Part shown: positions 48,949-56,551 of the stretch, one piece after another
Position numbering within the stretch: the first letter of the stretch is position 1
How the letters are laid out: each line of letters opens with the position of its first letter
Source of the DNA: CAWCBH01 sp963793785
GTDB taxonomy: Bacteria; Actinomycetota; Thermoleophilia; Solirubrobacterales; 70-9
Assembly (NCBI GenBank): GCA_963793785.1
Contig: CAWCBH010000003.1
Location: 1,612,001 to 1,676,000, forward strand
Direction of reading: 5' to 3'
Length of the DNA: 64,000 nt
Translations under genes and position numbers: made by a program
The notes under the pieces: generated by a model
The model's input: only the letters and a program-made list of their open reading frames with translations
Database searches by the model: none
What the model was told of the DNA's origin: nothing

Positions 48949-48997
48949 GCCGGCGCGGTCAGCGCCGGCAGAGGCTGGTCAGGCGCCGAAGGCGCCG
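48949..48997. terminator. Two hairpins between convergent genes, likely bidirectional terminator
   Basis: GCCGGCGC (48949-48956) pairs perfectly with GCGCCGGC (48962-48969) around a 5-nt loop; 13 bases on, GGCGCC (48983-48988) pairs with GGCGCC (48992-48997) around GAA, followed by GCAATTTATTC. They lie between the stop of the glycoside hydrolase gene (48939) and that of rlmH (49018). Confidence 0.6.
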
Positions 48998-49017
48998 CAA
49001 TTTATTCAGAGGCCCCG

Positions 49018-49434
49018 CTACCGGTGATATGGCTCCCCCGCCAAGATCTTGGCGGCCCGGAAGAGCTGCTCGAGGAGGACGACCCGCGTTAGCTGGTGGG
49101 CCATCGTCTGGGGCCCGAGCGATATTCGCTCCTCGGCTGCGCCGAGCGCCTCAGGAGGCAGGCCGTCGGCGCCGCCGATCAGCAGGCAGACGTCGCGGGC
49201 CTCGAGGCGTCGCTGCTGGAGCCACTGGCTCCACTGCCGCGAGTCCAGCGCCGCGCCCTCGCGGTCAAGCGCCACGATCCGGGCGGAGGCGGGGATCCTC
49301 CGAATCAGCTCGCGGTCGTCGCGGGCCTCGACCACCTCGAGTCGCTGGTAGCGGCTCAGCAGCCGCCGGTAGTGGGCGTCGGCATCGGAGAAGGGCGCCT
49401 TGACCCCGCCGACGACGAGCAGGATCGTCCTCAT
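49018..49434 (-). CDS. rlmH: 23S rRNA pseudouridine-1915 N3-methyltransferase RlmH
   Basis: 138 residues. The SPOUT fold signature is clear: IVALDREGAALDSRQWSQWLQ, then VCLLIGGADGLPPEAL, ISLGPQTMAHQLTRVVLLEQLFRAAKILAGEPYHR. GGADG and the C-terminal EQ-YRA-YHR pattern are diagnostic of RlmH (YbeA/SPOUT), which methylates the 23S rRNA helix 69 pseudouridine on assembled 70S ribosomes. Divergent from the DUF3467 gene by 68 bp. Confidence 0.93.
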   Translation of the reverse strand: MRTILLVVGGVKAPFSDADAHYRRLLSRYQRLEVVEARDDRELIRRIPASARIVALDREGAALDSRQWSQWLQQRRLEARDVCLLIGGADGLPPEALGAAEERISLGPQTMAHQLTRVVLLEQLFRAAKILAGEPYHR

Positions 49435-49502
49435 CTTGCGTCGGTACGCAGGCCCATGGCCGCTGCGATACTAGGTAGCCGGCCGCCGCAGAGAGGAGCC
49501 CG

Positions 49503-49793
49503 ATGTCCGAGGACAACAGCGAGCGCCAGATCAACATCCACACCTCCCCGGAGCAGATGGCCGGCGTCTACGCGAACTTCGCCAACGTCAGCCACTCCGA
49601 CTACGAGTTCACGATCACCTTCGCCCGCGTGGACCACGAGATCGAGGACGACGAGATCCCGGGCGTGGTCGTCTCCCGGGTGGCCCTTTCGCCGCGATTC
49701 CTGCACGAGTTGATAGAGGCCCTCGAGGACAATTACTCCAAGTGGCGCACTCGGGAGGGCATCAAGAGCCTTCCCGAGGTCCCGAACGAGTAG
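49503..49793 (+). CDS. DUF3467 family protein
   Basis: 96 residues: QINIHTSPEQMAGVYANFANVSHSDYEFTITFARVD, VVSRVALSPRFLHELIEALEDNYSKWRTREGI. This is the DUF3467 pattern, a small protein with an N-terminal beta-strand part and a C-terminal SPxxLxxLxxALxxN helix, similar to the YAxxxxVxxxxxxFxLdF element. The ribosome site GAGAGGAG lies 5-6 nt upstream and a TACTAG box about 26 nt upstream. Function unknown. Intact. Confidence 0.88.
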   Translation: MSEDNSERQINIHTSPEQMAGVYANFANVSHSDYEFTITFARVDHEIEDDEIPGVVVSRVALSPRFLHELIEALEDNYSKWRTREGIKSLPEVPNE

Positions 49794-49801
49794 CGCCGCC
49801 A

Positions 49802-50053
49802 GTGGAGTTCTCGGAATGGCTTCCCGGGGGGACCCTCGTGCGGACGGACCGGCAGGGCAGGGCGGCCCGCCCGGATTCGGCCCCAGCCGAGCAGTGGCTC
49901 CCCCAGAGCCTGACCAGGCCGGCCCCTGATCCGGCCGCAGACGATCCACCGCTGGCGGCCTTTGCGGCTCGCGCCCGCCGCATCGAGGCCCAGCTGCAGG
50001 TCGTCGAGCGGCGCCTCGACACCGCCGTCGGGACTCAGCCGCCCCGCTCGTAG
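49802..50053 (+). CDS. Small hypothetical protein
   Basis: From GTG 49802, 83 residues: a short leader EFSEWLPGGTLVRTDRQGRAARPD, a Pro/Ala stretch and a helix AAFAARARRIEAQLQVVERRLDTAV. It starts 8 nt after the DUF3467 gene and its end overlaps the M48 stop by 19 nt. I recognise no family, and a non-coding read of this segment is possible; the position just after DUF3467 and the amphipathic helix argue weakly for a real gene. Confidence 0.45.
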   Translation: MEFSEWLPGGTLVRTDRQGRAARPDSAPAEQWLPQSLTRPAPDPAADDPPLAAFAARARRIEAQLQVVERRLDTAVGTQPPRS

Positions 50054-51291
50054 GCCGTCGCGGCGCCGATCCGCTGCAAGGTGGTCGGGTGGCTGCCGAA
50101 CAGGAGGCGGAAAACCCCTGGCGGATCCGGGTCGGACACGTTGGTCACCGCGAGCTGGCGCTGCAGCTCGATGAAGGCCTGCGGGTCACGGGTCAACTGC
50201 AGCGCAAAGGTGTCGGCACGCGCCTCCACCGCTCGTGAGAGCTGCATCCCCGGGACGCCGAGCGCGAGGGTGGCGAGCGAAAGCGCCAGCGCCAGCGCCG
50301 GGATCACCGCCGGTGAGTGGGGATCGTCTCCGCGCCGGCCGGCGGTCGCCTCCGCGAAGCGCTGCACGAACAGCGCTCCGAGCGGCGCGATCACGGCGAC
50401 GAAGACGATTCCGCGCCAGATGTCTTCTCCGTCGACGTGGCCGAGCTCGTGGGCGACGACCGAGTTGACCACCGGTGGGGGTTGCTTGCGCAGCAGATTG
50501 TCGTAGAGGACGACCCGCTTGGTGGCGCCGAGGCCTCCCACATAGGCGTTGAGCGAGGTCGAGCGCCGGCTGGCGTCGACCTCGTAGACCTCGCCGATGT
50601 CGACCCCGGCGCGTTCGCCGAGCCCGACCACGTCGGTGCGAGCGCGCCCCGGCGGCAGCTCGTCGAAATCGTTGAACAGCGGCGCGATCACGACCGGCGC
50701 CAGCCAGCTGGTCAGAACGGCGAAGCCGACGACGAGCACCGCCCCTCCGGTCCACCATCGCCGCCCCAGGTGCCGGATCAAGGCCATCGCTGCCGCGGCT
50801 CCAAGCGCCGCGAAGGCGGCCCCGATCGCCCCCGCTTTCGCCTGGTCGCCGAGCCAGGCGCCGATCTCCTGAGTCGAAAGCCCGACGTCGACGGCGCGCT
50901 CGTGCGCGACGACCGAGAGCGGCAGGTCGGCAACCGCAAGCGCGATCGAGACCGTGGCGCCGACCGCGGCGCCGCCGAGGATCGGCCGTCTCGAGGCCGC
51001 CTGCAGCGCCCGCCGCGCCGTCGGTGGGCGCCAGATGGCCGCCACGACCAGCACCCCGCCGGAGACGACGATGCCGCCGAGGCCGAGCCAGCGCTGGACA
51101 CCGCGGAAATCCTCGCCGCGCTGGAGCTCGGCGGGGCTGAAGTATGAGCCGGCCTCGACCGCGACCGGGTCGACGATCTCTCCGCGCGGCCGCAGTATCC
51201 AGACCGCCGCCTCGGCGACGATCACCGCGGCGACCGCCACCGCCCCGATCCGGAGCGCACCCGACCGCGGCAGCTGGGTCCCTCGGGCCAC
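50035..51291 (-). CDS. M48 family membrane metallopeptidase (Ste24/HtpX-like)
   Basis: 418 residues with N-terminal helices (RIGAVAVAAVIVAEAAVWILR, then several more) and the zinc-protease signature VVAHELGHVDGEDIWRG (HELGH). EARADTFALQLTRDPQAF supplies the third zinc ligand Glu, and YVGGLGATKRVVLYDNLL precedes the active site as in Ste24-type CAAX proteases. Such enzymes cut membrane or lipoprotein substrates. Start GTG 51291 with a TATCGT box 8 nt upstream and no clear Shine-Dalgarno. Confidence 0.9.
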   Translation of the reverse strand: MARGTQLPRSGALRIGAVAVAAVIVAEAAVWILRPRGEIVDPVAVEAGSYFSPAELQRGEDFRGVQRWLGLGGIVVSGGVLVVAAIWRPPTARRALQAASRRPILGGAAVGATVSIALAVADLPLSVVAHERAVDVGLSTQEIGAWLGDQAKAGAIGAAFAALGAAAAMALIRHLGRRWWTGGAVLVVGFAVLTSWLAPVVIAPLFNDFDELPPGRARTDVVGLGERAGVDIGEVYEVDASRRSTSLNAYVGGLGATKRVVLYDNLLRKQPPPVVNSVVAHELGHVDGEDIWRGIVFVAVIAPLGALFVQRFAEATAGRRGDDPHSPAVIPALALALSLATLALGVPGMQLSRAVEARADTFALQLTRDPQAFIELQRQLAVTNVSDPDPPGVFRLLFGSHPTTLQRIGAATAYERGG

Positions 51292-51299
51292 GCACCTCT

Positions 51300-51305
51300 A
51301 CGATA
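51300..51305 (-). promoter_or_regulatory. Putative -10 box of the M48 protease gene (leaderless layout)
   Basis: TATCGT on the minus strand, 8 nt before GTG 51291. The AGAGG between them is too close to the start to act as a normal ribosome site. Confidence 0.42.
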
Positions 51306-51369
51306 GACGGCCTTCTCGCCCGGTCAGGGGCGCGGGCCGCGCAGTCTCCCGCCCGCTCCCGCCTACCCC

Positions 51370-52116
51370 ATGCGCGTAGCGGTGATCAGCGACATCCACG
51401 CCAATCTGCCCGCCCTGGAGGCGGTGCTGGACTCGATCGACGCCGCCTCGGTGGAGGAGATCTGGTGCCTCGGAGACGTGGTCGGCTACGGCGCCCAGCC
51501 CGACGAGTGCACCGAGGCTGTTCGCGAGCGCTGCGCCGTCTGCCTGGTCGGCAACCACGATCTCGCCGTGCTCGGCGAGCTCGACGTCTCCTCCTTCTCC
51601 TCGGCGGCCGCGGCGGCGGTGAGCTGGACCGTCGACCACGCGCAGGAGAGCAGCCTCGAGTTCCTGCGCTCGCTGGCCCCGCAGGGCGAGCGTCAGGAGG
51701 TCGGCCTTTTTCACGCTTCCCCCCGCGACCCGGTCTGGGAGTACGTCCTCTCGCTCGACCAGGCCGAGGACTGCATGGAAGTCCAGCCGCGGCGAATCAG
51801 CTTCATCGGCCATTCCCACGTCGCCCTGTTCTTCGTCCGGCCTGCCGGCCCCGACGGACAGCCCGGCGACGTCAGGGGCGCCCAGGCGCCGAGCGGCGCC
51901 AGCCTCGACCTCGGCGAGGGAACCTGGCTGATCAACCCCGGCAGCGTCGGCCAGCCGCGCGACGGCGATCGCCGCGCGGCCTGGCTCGCGCTCGACACCG
52001 AGGAATGGACGGCCCGCTTCGAGCGGGTCCCCTACGAGATCGATCTCGCCGCCGATCCGATCGCCGCGGCGGGCCTCCCCAGGCACCTCGCCGACCGTCT
52101 CTACCTGGGACAGTGA
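51370..52116 (+). CDS. Metallophosphoesterase, YfcE/MJ0936-like
   Basis: 248 residues: VAVISDIHANLPALEAVLD (Asp and His of the first metal site), CLGDVVGYGAQPDEC (GDVVGYG), CLVGNHDLAVLG (GNHD), SFIGHSHVALFF (GHSH) and WLINPGSVGQPRDGD. This is the complete binuclear metallophosphoesterase set in the YfcE/MJ0936-type group. The substrate is unknown; such enzymes hydrolyse phosphodiesters or phosphomonoesters. Divergent from the M48 gene with 78 bp between. Confidence 0.92.
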   Translation: MRVAVISDIHANLPALEAVLDSIDAASVEEIWCLGDVVGYGAQPDECTEAVRERCAVCLVGNHDLAVLGELDVSSFSSAAAAAVSWTVDHAQESSLEFLRSLAPQGERQEVGLFHASPRDPVWEYVLSLDQAEDCMEVQPRRISFIGHSHVALFFVRPAGPDGQPGDVRGAQAPSGASLDLGEGTWLINPGSVGQPRDGDRRAAWLALDTEEWTARFERVPYEIDLAADPIAAAGLPRHLADRLYLGQ

Positions 52117-52168
52117 TCGTGCCGGTCGCCACCCGCACAGGCCCCCCTTCCGGCCCCAGACCGTTGTC

Positions 52169-52174
52169 TAGACT
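52169..52174 (+). promoter_or_regulatory. Putative -10 box of the lipoprotein-kinase pair (leaderless layout)
   Basis: TAGACT ends 6 nt before GTG 52181, with no Shine-Dalgarno sequence in the gap. It would drive both the lipoprotein and the overlapping kinase gene. Confidence 0.48.
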
Positions 52175-52180
52175 CGCCTC

Positions 52181-52720
52181 GTGCCCAGGTTGATCGCACC
52201 GATCGTCGTTTTCGCGCTCGGCGTCGGCGCCGCATTCGCGCTGGTCGCCTGCGGCGACTCCGCGGAGGGGCTGCTGCCTGGCGAGACGGCCGATCAGATC
52301 GTCCAGAACCTCGAGGACGTGCAGAGCCAGGTGGACGCCGGCGATTGCGCCGGGGCCCAGGAGTCCGCGGCTGAGGTTCGCGACCAGGTCGAAAGCCTCG
52401 GCTCCGAGGTCAGCGCTCGGCTGCGCGAGGCGCTGGCCGAGGGCGCCGCGCAGCTCGAGCAGGTGGCGGTCAACGACTGCACCGAGGCGACGACCGAAAC
52501 CACCGTCGCGCCCGAGGAGACGTTCACCGACGAGGAGCCGCTTACCGACACGACCACCGACACCGACGACACCGACGACGAGGAGCCGACCACCGAGCCG
52601 GAGCCGACCACCGAGCCGGAGCCGACCGAGCCGCCCGAGCCACCGGCTCCGCCGCCGCCGCCCGACCCCGGCACGGGCTCCGGGGGCATCGGTCCCGAGG
52701 GCTTCGAGGGAGGCGACTGA
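52181..52720 (+). CDS. Lipoprotein with acidic Thr/Pro/Glu-rich tail, coupled to a Ser/Thr kinase
   Basis: 179 residues: signal PRLIAPIVVFALGVGAAFALVAC (lipobox LVAC), then a helical region of about 70 residues (TADQIVQNLEDVQSQVDAGDC ... REALAEGAAQLEQVAVNDC) with two Cys that could form a disulfide, and a C-terminal low-complexity acidic tail built partly from two copies of an 18-nt repeat (TTEPEP) and a Pro run. The final A of its TGA stop is the first base of the kinase ATG (TGATG), so the two are translated together. A sensor or substrate for the kinase is a reasonable inference; no family recognised. Confidence 0.78.
   Translation: MPRLIAPIVVFALGVGAAFALVACGDSAEGLLPGETADQIVQNLEDVQSQVDAGDCAGAQESAAEVRDQVESLGSEVSARLREALAEGAAQLEQVAVNDCTEATTETTVAPEETFTDEEPLTDTTTDTDDTDDEEPTTEPEPTTEPEPTEPPEPPAPPPPPDPGTGSGGIGPEGFEGGD
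52589..52630 (+). repeat. Tandem 18-nt coding repeat (TTEPEP)
   Basis: ACCACCGAGCCGGAGCCG is repeated exactly at 52589-52606 and 52607-52624, with a partial third copy to 52630, encoding TTEPEP units in the lipoprotein tail. Confidence 0.85.
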
Positions 52721-53925
52721 TGGAGACCGGCGCGCTCTCGGAGCGCTACGAGCTTCTCGACCGGCTCGGGTCGGGGGGAATGTCGAACGTCTACCGGGCC
52801 ACCGACCGGATCCTCGAGCGCACCGTGGCGGTGAAGATCCTCGCCGAGCACCTCTCCGACGACGACCGCTTCGTGGCCCGCTTCCGCCGCGAGGCGCTGG
52901 CGGTCGCGAAGCTGATCCACCCCCACATCGTCCAGGTCTACGACACCGGCGTCGACGACCATCGCCACTACATCGTCATGGAGTACGTCGAGGGCCGCTC
53001 CGGTGCACAGCTGCTGCAACGCCAGGGCGCGCTGGAGGCGGAGGCCTCGGTCGAGATCGGCGTCCAGGCCTGCTTGGGCCTCGACTATGCGCACCAGCGC
53101 GGGATCATCCACCGCGACGTCAAGCCCGGCAACCTGATGATCGTCGGCGGCCCGTCGGGCAACGGCGACATGACCGTCAAGCTGACCGACTTCGGGATCG
53201 CCCGGGCCGCCGAGCAGACTCGGATCACGCAGGTCGGATCGGTTGTCGGAACGGCGGCCTATCTGGCGCCCGAGCAGGTACGAGGGGAGGAGGCGACGCC
53301 GGGGTCGGACGTCTACGCGCTGGGAGTAGTTCTCTACCAGTTCCTCACCGGGCGGCTCCCCTATGAGGGCTCATCGCTCGCCGAGCTGGCGGTGCGCCAG
53401 CAAAACGAGCGCCCGCTGGCCCCCAGCACCTACAACGACGCCGTCTCGGAGACGCTCAGCGCGGCGGTGCTGCGAGCCCTGGAAGGGGAGCCCTCGCGCC
53501 GCTACACCAGTGCCGAAGAGCTCGCCGACGGGCTGCGGCGCGGGCTCGGAGGCGAGGACATGACGCTGCCGCTGGACGACGAGACCCCGACCGAGTATCT
53601 CGGCGGCGACGAGACGGCTACCCGCCGCATCGATCCCACCGAGTACCGCCGCCGCGCTGCTCCGCCGCCGCCGCCGCGGCGGCGCGAGCGCGCTCCGGCT
53701 CCGGCTCCGGTCGCAGCGCCCCGCCGGGGCCGCTCGGGCTTCAGCCGCTTCGTCCGCGCGGTGCTGGCACTGGTTGCGCTGGTGCTGATCGCAGGCGCGG
53801 TCGCCTCGGCGGTGATCCTCGCCACCGACGACTCGGCCGGAGAGCGGATCAGGGATGTCGGCGGCGACAGCGTCGACAGGGTCGTCGACGAGTTCCGCCA
53901 GCTGGTCGAGGACAACACCCAGTAG
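52720..53925 (+). CDS. Ser/Thr protein kinase (PknB-like catalytic domain)
   Basis: 401 residues. Gly-loop RLGSGGMSNVY (15-25), catalytic Lys in VAVKIL (Lys 39), HRDVKPGN (131-138), DFG (157-159), activation loop with GSVVGTAAYLAPEQ (APE 183-185). After about residue 275 comes a Pro/Arg-rich linker and a single helix FVRAVLALVALVLIAGAVASAVIL, then only about 30 residues outside. It lacks PASTA repeats, so it cannot sense muropeptides like PknB. It overlaps the lipoprotein gene and may depend on it for sensing. Intact, RD-type kinase. Confidence 0.93.
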   Translation: METGALSERYELLDRLGSGGMSNVYRATDRILERTVAVKILAEHLSDDDRFVARFRREALAVAKLIHPHIVQVYDTGVDDHRHYIVMEYVEGRSGAQLLQRQGALEAEASVEIGVQACLGLDYAHQRGIIHRDVKPGNLMIVGGPSGNGDMTVKLTDFGIARAAEQTRITQVGSVVGTAAYLAPEQVRGEEATPGSDVYALGVVLYQFLTGRLPYEGSSLAELAVRQQNERPLAPSTYNDAVSETLSAAVLRALEGEPSRRYTSAEELADGLRRGLGGEDMTLPLDDETPTEYLGGDETATRRIDPTEYRRRAAPPPPPRRRERAPAPAPVAAPRRGRSGFSRFVRAVLALVALVLIAGAVASAVILATDDSAGERIRDVGGDSVDRVVDEFRQLVEDNTQ

Positions 53926-53949
53926 GCGGGCCGGCCGCCCCCGGTTCGG

Positions 53950-55185
53950 CTAGCGGCAGGCGCTGACCCGCGGCGGCGCCGGCTTCTCGAGCTCCCCGCG
54001 GAACAGGCGCGAGACCCGCGAGTAGATCCTCGCGGACCGGTAGGGCAGAGCGCTTCGCAGGCGCACGATCCCGAACCAGTCCTCGGCCTCCCGGCCCAGC
54101 TCCTCACGGGTCGCCCAGGCATACGGAGCGACCGAGATAACGCCGCAGTCGCTGCGGGCGGCGAAGCTGGCCACCTTGCGGATGTAGTCGCCCCTCTCTC
54201 GCTCGGTGGCGACGAAGCCCCGTTCCCCGTCGGTGGACCAGCCGAACTCGTTGTGGTGAATCGGGACGCCACCCAGGCCCACCTCCGCCATGCGGCCCCG
54301 CACGTAGCGGATCAGGTTCCTGTGGATCCAGGGAAAGTCGCCGTAGGTGTGCAGGCCGAGGGCGTCGATATGGGCGCGGGCCTCGGGCCGGTGCTCGAGC
54401 ATCTCGAACAGGAACCGGCCGGGCTCCATTCCGTGCATGACTCCGTCGGGCCAATAGGTGGTGCGGTTGGTCGCCACCAGCCCGCCGAGGACGACCTCCG
54501 CCCGTGGATCGGCAAGGTGGATCCGCCGCGCCGCCGCCAGGAAGAACTCGGCGTACTCGGGTGGATCGATCCGCGGGCACCAGAAGTCCCACCAGTTGGG
54601 CTCGTTCCAGACTTCGAACTGACGCGCCGGCAGGTAGGGAACATCGCGGTGCTCGCGCCAGAAGTTCCCGTCGCGGCCGTACCGGTGCACCACCGCGGCG
54701 GCGTAGTCGGCGAATCGGGCCGGCGAGTCCGGCGGCGGATGACGATCTCCGCAGCGAGGCGTTCGCACGAAGCGGGCCCAGTGCGGGGCGCCGACCAGGT
54801 AGATCGAGGGCCGGACGCCGGCCTCCGCCAGCGCCGTGACCGTGCGGTCGAAGCTGCCGAACTCGAAGCGATGGCGCCCGTCCAGGGGTGGAGACTCTTC
54901 GACCTCGTTCCACTGCGGGCTGACCCGGGCTGTCTCGATCCCGAGCCGCTCCATCGCCGCTGCGTGCCGGCGCACCGTGGCGTGCTCGCCCTCCTTGCTC
55001 AGGAAGTGGACCCACTGCGCGTTGACGCCGAAGAACTCCGCCGGCAGCTTGGCGGGCCTGCTTGCCTCGCGGCTCCGTCACGGCCATCGGACACGGTCGG
55101 CCAACAGCATCCGCCGCGCATGCGAGGGCGAGCAGAACCGCCAGAAGCAGCCCTCGGAGCAGGCTTTTTCGCGCGCGATTGGCAT
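53950..55185 (-). CDS. Secreted clan GH-A glycoside hydrolase-like protein, copy 3 (frameshifted near N-terminus)
   Basis: The main 341 residues (from 54975) are intact: VSPQWNEVEESPPLDGRHRFEFGSFDR, LPARQFEVWNEPNWWDFWCP (acid/base Glu in NEP), IDALGLHTYGDFPWIHR, VPIHHNEFGWSTDGE (putative nucleophile Glu) and SVAPYAWATREE. The N-terminus continues upstream in other frames: PAEFFGVNAQWVHFL, and a signal peptide RKSLLRGLLLAVLLALACAADA. At least one indel near 55050 splits these. Start taken as ATG 55185; a TCGACA-17-TACCTT promoter lies directly upstream. It pairs with the gene at 55252 and is a distant relative of copies 1 and 2. Confidence 0.75.
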
Positions 55186-55251
55186 CAGGAAGGTAGTGAG
55201 TGGCTCGGGCGTTGTCGAGAACAGCGGCGGGATCCCGTCTCAACCCGGCCG

Positions 55252-56489
55252 CTAGCGGATCTGCCCCCGCAGATCCGGAGCCGATCCCGCTTGCCGGGCG
55301 CGGCGGCCCGGACCCGACGCAGGAGCCGCGAGTAGGCGCGGGCCGTCTCGTAGGGCCGGGCGCTACGGGGGTCGGCGATCCCGTACCAGTGCTCGGCGTC
55401 GGTCGGCGCCGCCTCGGGAGTCGCCCAGCGTGTAGGGAGCGATCGAGGCGACGCCGCAATCACCGAGCGCTGCCGCCCTCGCGACGCGGGTGATGTACCG
55501 CGCCCGCGCCCCTTCCCCGACCACGAGGCCGCTGCCTCCCCGGGTTGGCCAGCCGAACTCGTTGTAGACGATCGGCAACCCCAAGCGAGAGCTCTCCCAT
55601 CCGGCGTCGCAGGTGTCGCAAGTAGTCGACGTGGCCGGCGGGCAGCTCGGAGTACGTATGCAGGCCGACCGCGTCTATCTCGGCGCGGGCATCGGGCCGG
55701 TGGGTGACGACCAGCTCCAGGAAGCGCCCCGGCTCCATCTCCTGCAGGGTTCCGCTGGGGCGAAAACGATCGCGCACCCCGCTGGCCAGGCCGCCAAAGA
55801 CGACCGTCGCCCGCGGATCGGAACGGTGGATCCGGCCGGCCGCGGCGACGAACAGGTCCGCGTACTCCCTGGGGTTGATTGCCGGACACCAGTAGTCGAG
55901 GAGGTTGGGTTCGTTCCAGACCTCGAACTGACGGATCGGCAGATACTCAAGGCGACGGTGCTGCCGCCAGAAGGAGCCACCGCGCCCGTATCGATCGACG
56001 ATCGCCCCGGCGTAGACGGCAAACTCCGCGGCGGAGGAGGGAGGGGCACGGTCCCCGCAGATCAACCCCCGCAGGCCGCGCGCCCAGGCAGGGACGCCGA
56101 TGAGGAGCGCCGCCGCGCGCAGGCGGGATCTGGCCAGGGCGGCGATCGTCGCGTCGAACCTGGAGAAGTCGAAGTGATGGTCGCCTCCGGAGGGAGGTGC
56201 TCGCTCGACCTCGTTCCACTGCGGGCTCACCCGGACCGTTCGGATGCCGAGCTCGTTGCATCGTCCTCGCGTGCCGGCGGACCGTCGCGGGCTGCCCGCG
56301 CAGGGTAAGCAGGTGGAGCCACTGCCCGTTGACGCCGAAGATCGCCGCCGGTAGCCGCTCGCCCCCGCGCCGAGGCAGCACGGGGTCGGGATCGGGCCCG
56401 GCGGGCCGGTCGGCGAGCGCGGTCCCGGTGATGAGAAGCCCGGCCAGCAGACCAGCGGTCGCGGCCTTCCTCGGCCCCCAGCTTCGCAT
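55252..56489 (-). pseudogene. Secreted clan GH-A glycoside hydrolase-like protein, copy 4 (frameshifted)
   Basis: Starts ATG 56489 with signal peptide RKAATAGLLAGLLITGTALA, then FGVNGQWLHLLTLRGQPATVRRHAR. Continues in other frames: VSPQWNEVERAPPSGGDHHFDFSRFDA, LPIRQFEVWNEPNLLDYWCP (NEP Glu), IDAVGLHTYSELPAGHVDYL, LPIVYNEFGWPTRGG (nucleophile Glu) and DAEHWYGIADPRSARPYETARAYSRLLRRV. It is a close paralogue of copy 3, with the same FGVN-QW, VSPQWNEVE, FEVWNEPN and NEFGW motifs. At least three indels. End near 55252. Confidence 0.7.
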
Positions 56490-56495
56490 CGCGTC

Positions 56496-56501
56496 ACCGT
56501 A
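56496..56501 (-). promoter_or_regulatory. Putative -10 box of the copy-4 gene, with upstream TTCGAC
   Basis: TACGGT on the minus strand is 6 nt before ATG 56489; TTCGAC (a possible -35) lies 18 nt further upstream. Copy 3 has a similar pair, TCGACA-17-TACCTT. Confidence 0.45.
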
Positions 56502-56551
56502 GTCGCGGCGGCACCAGTTGTCGAATCAGAAGCGGCCGACAATGGCCGCCG

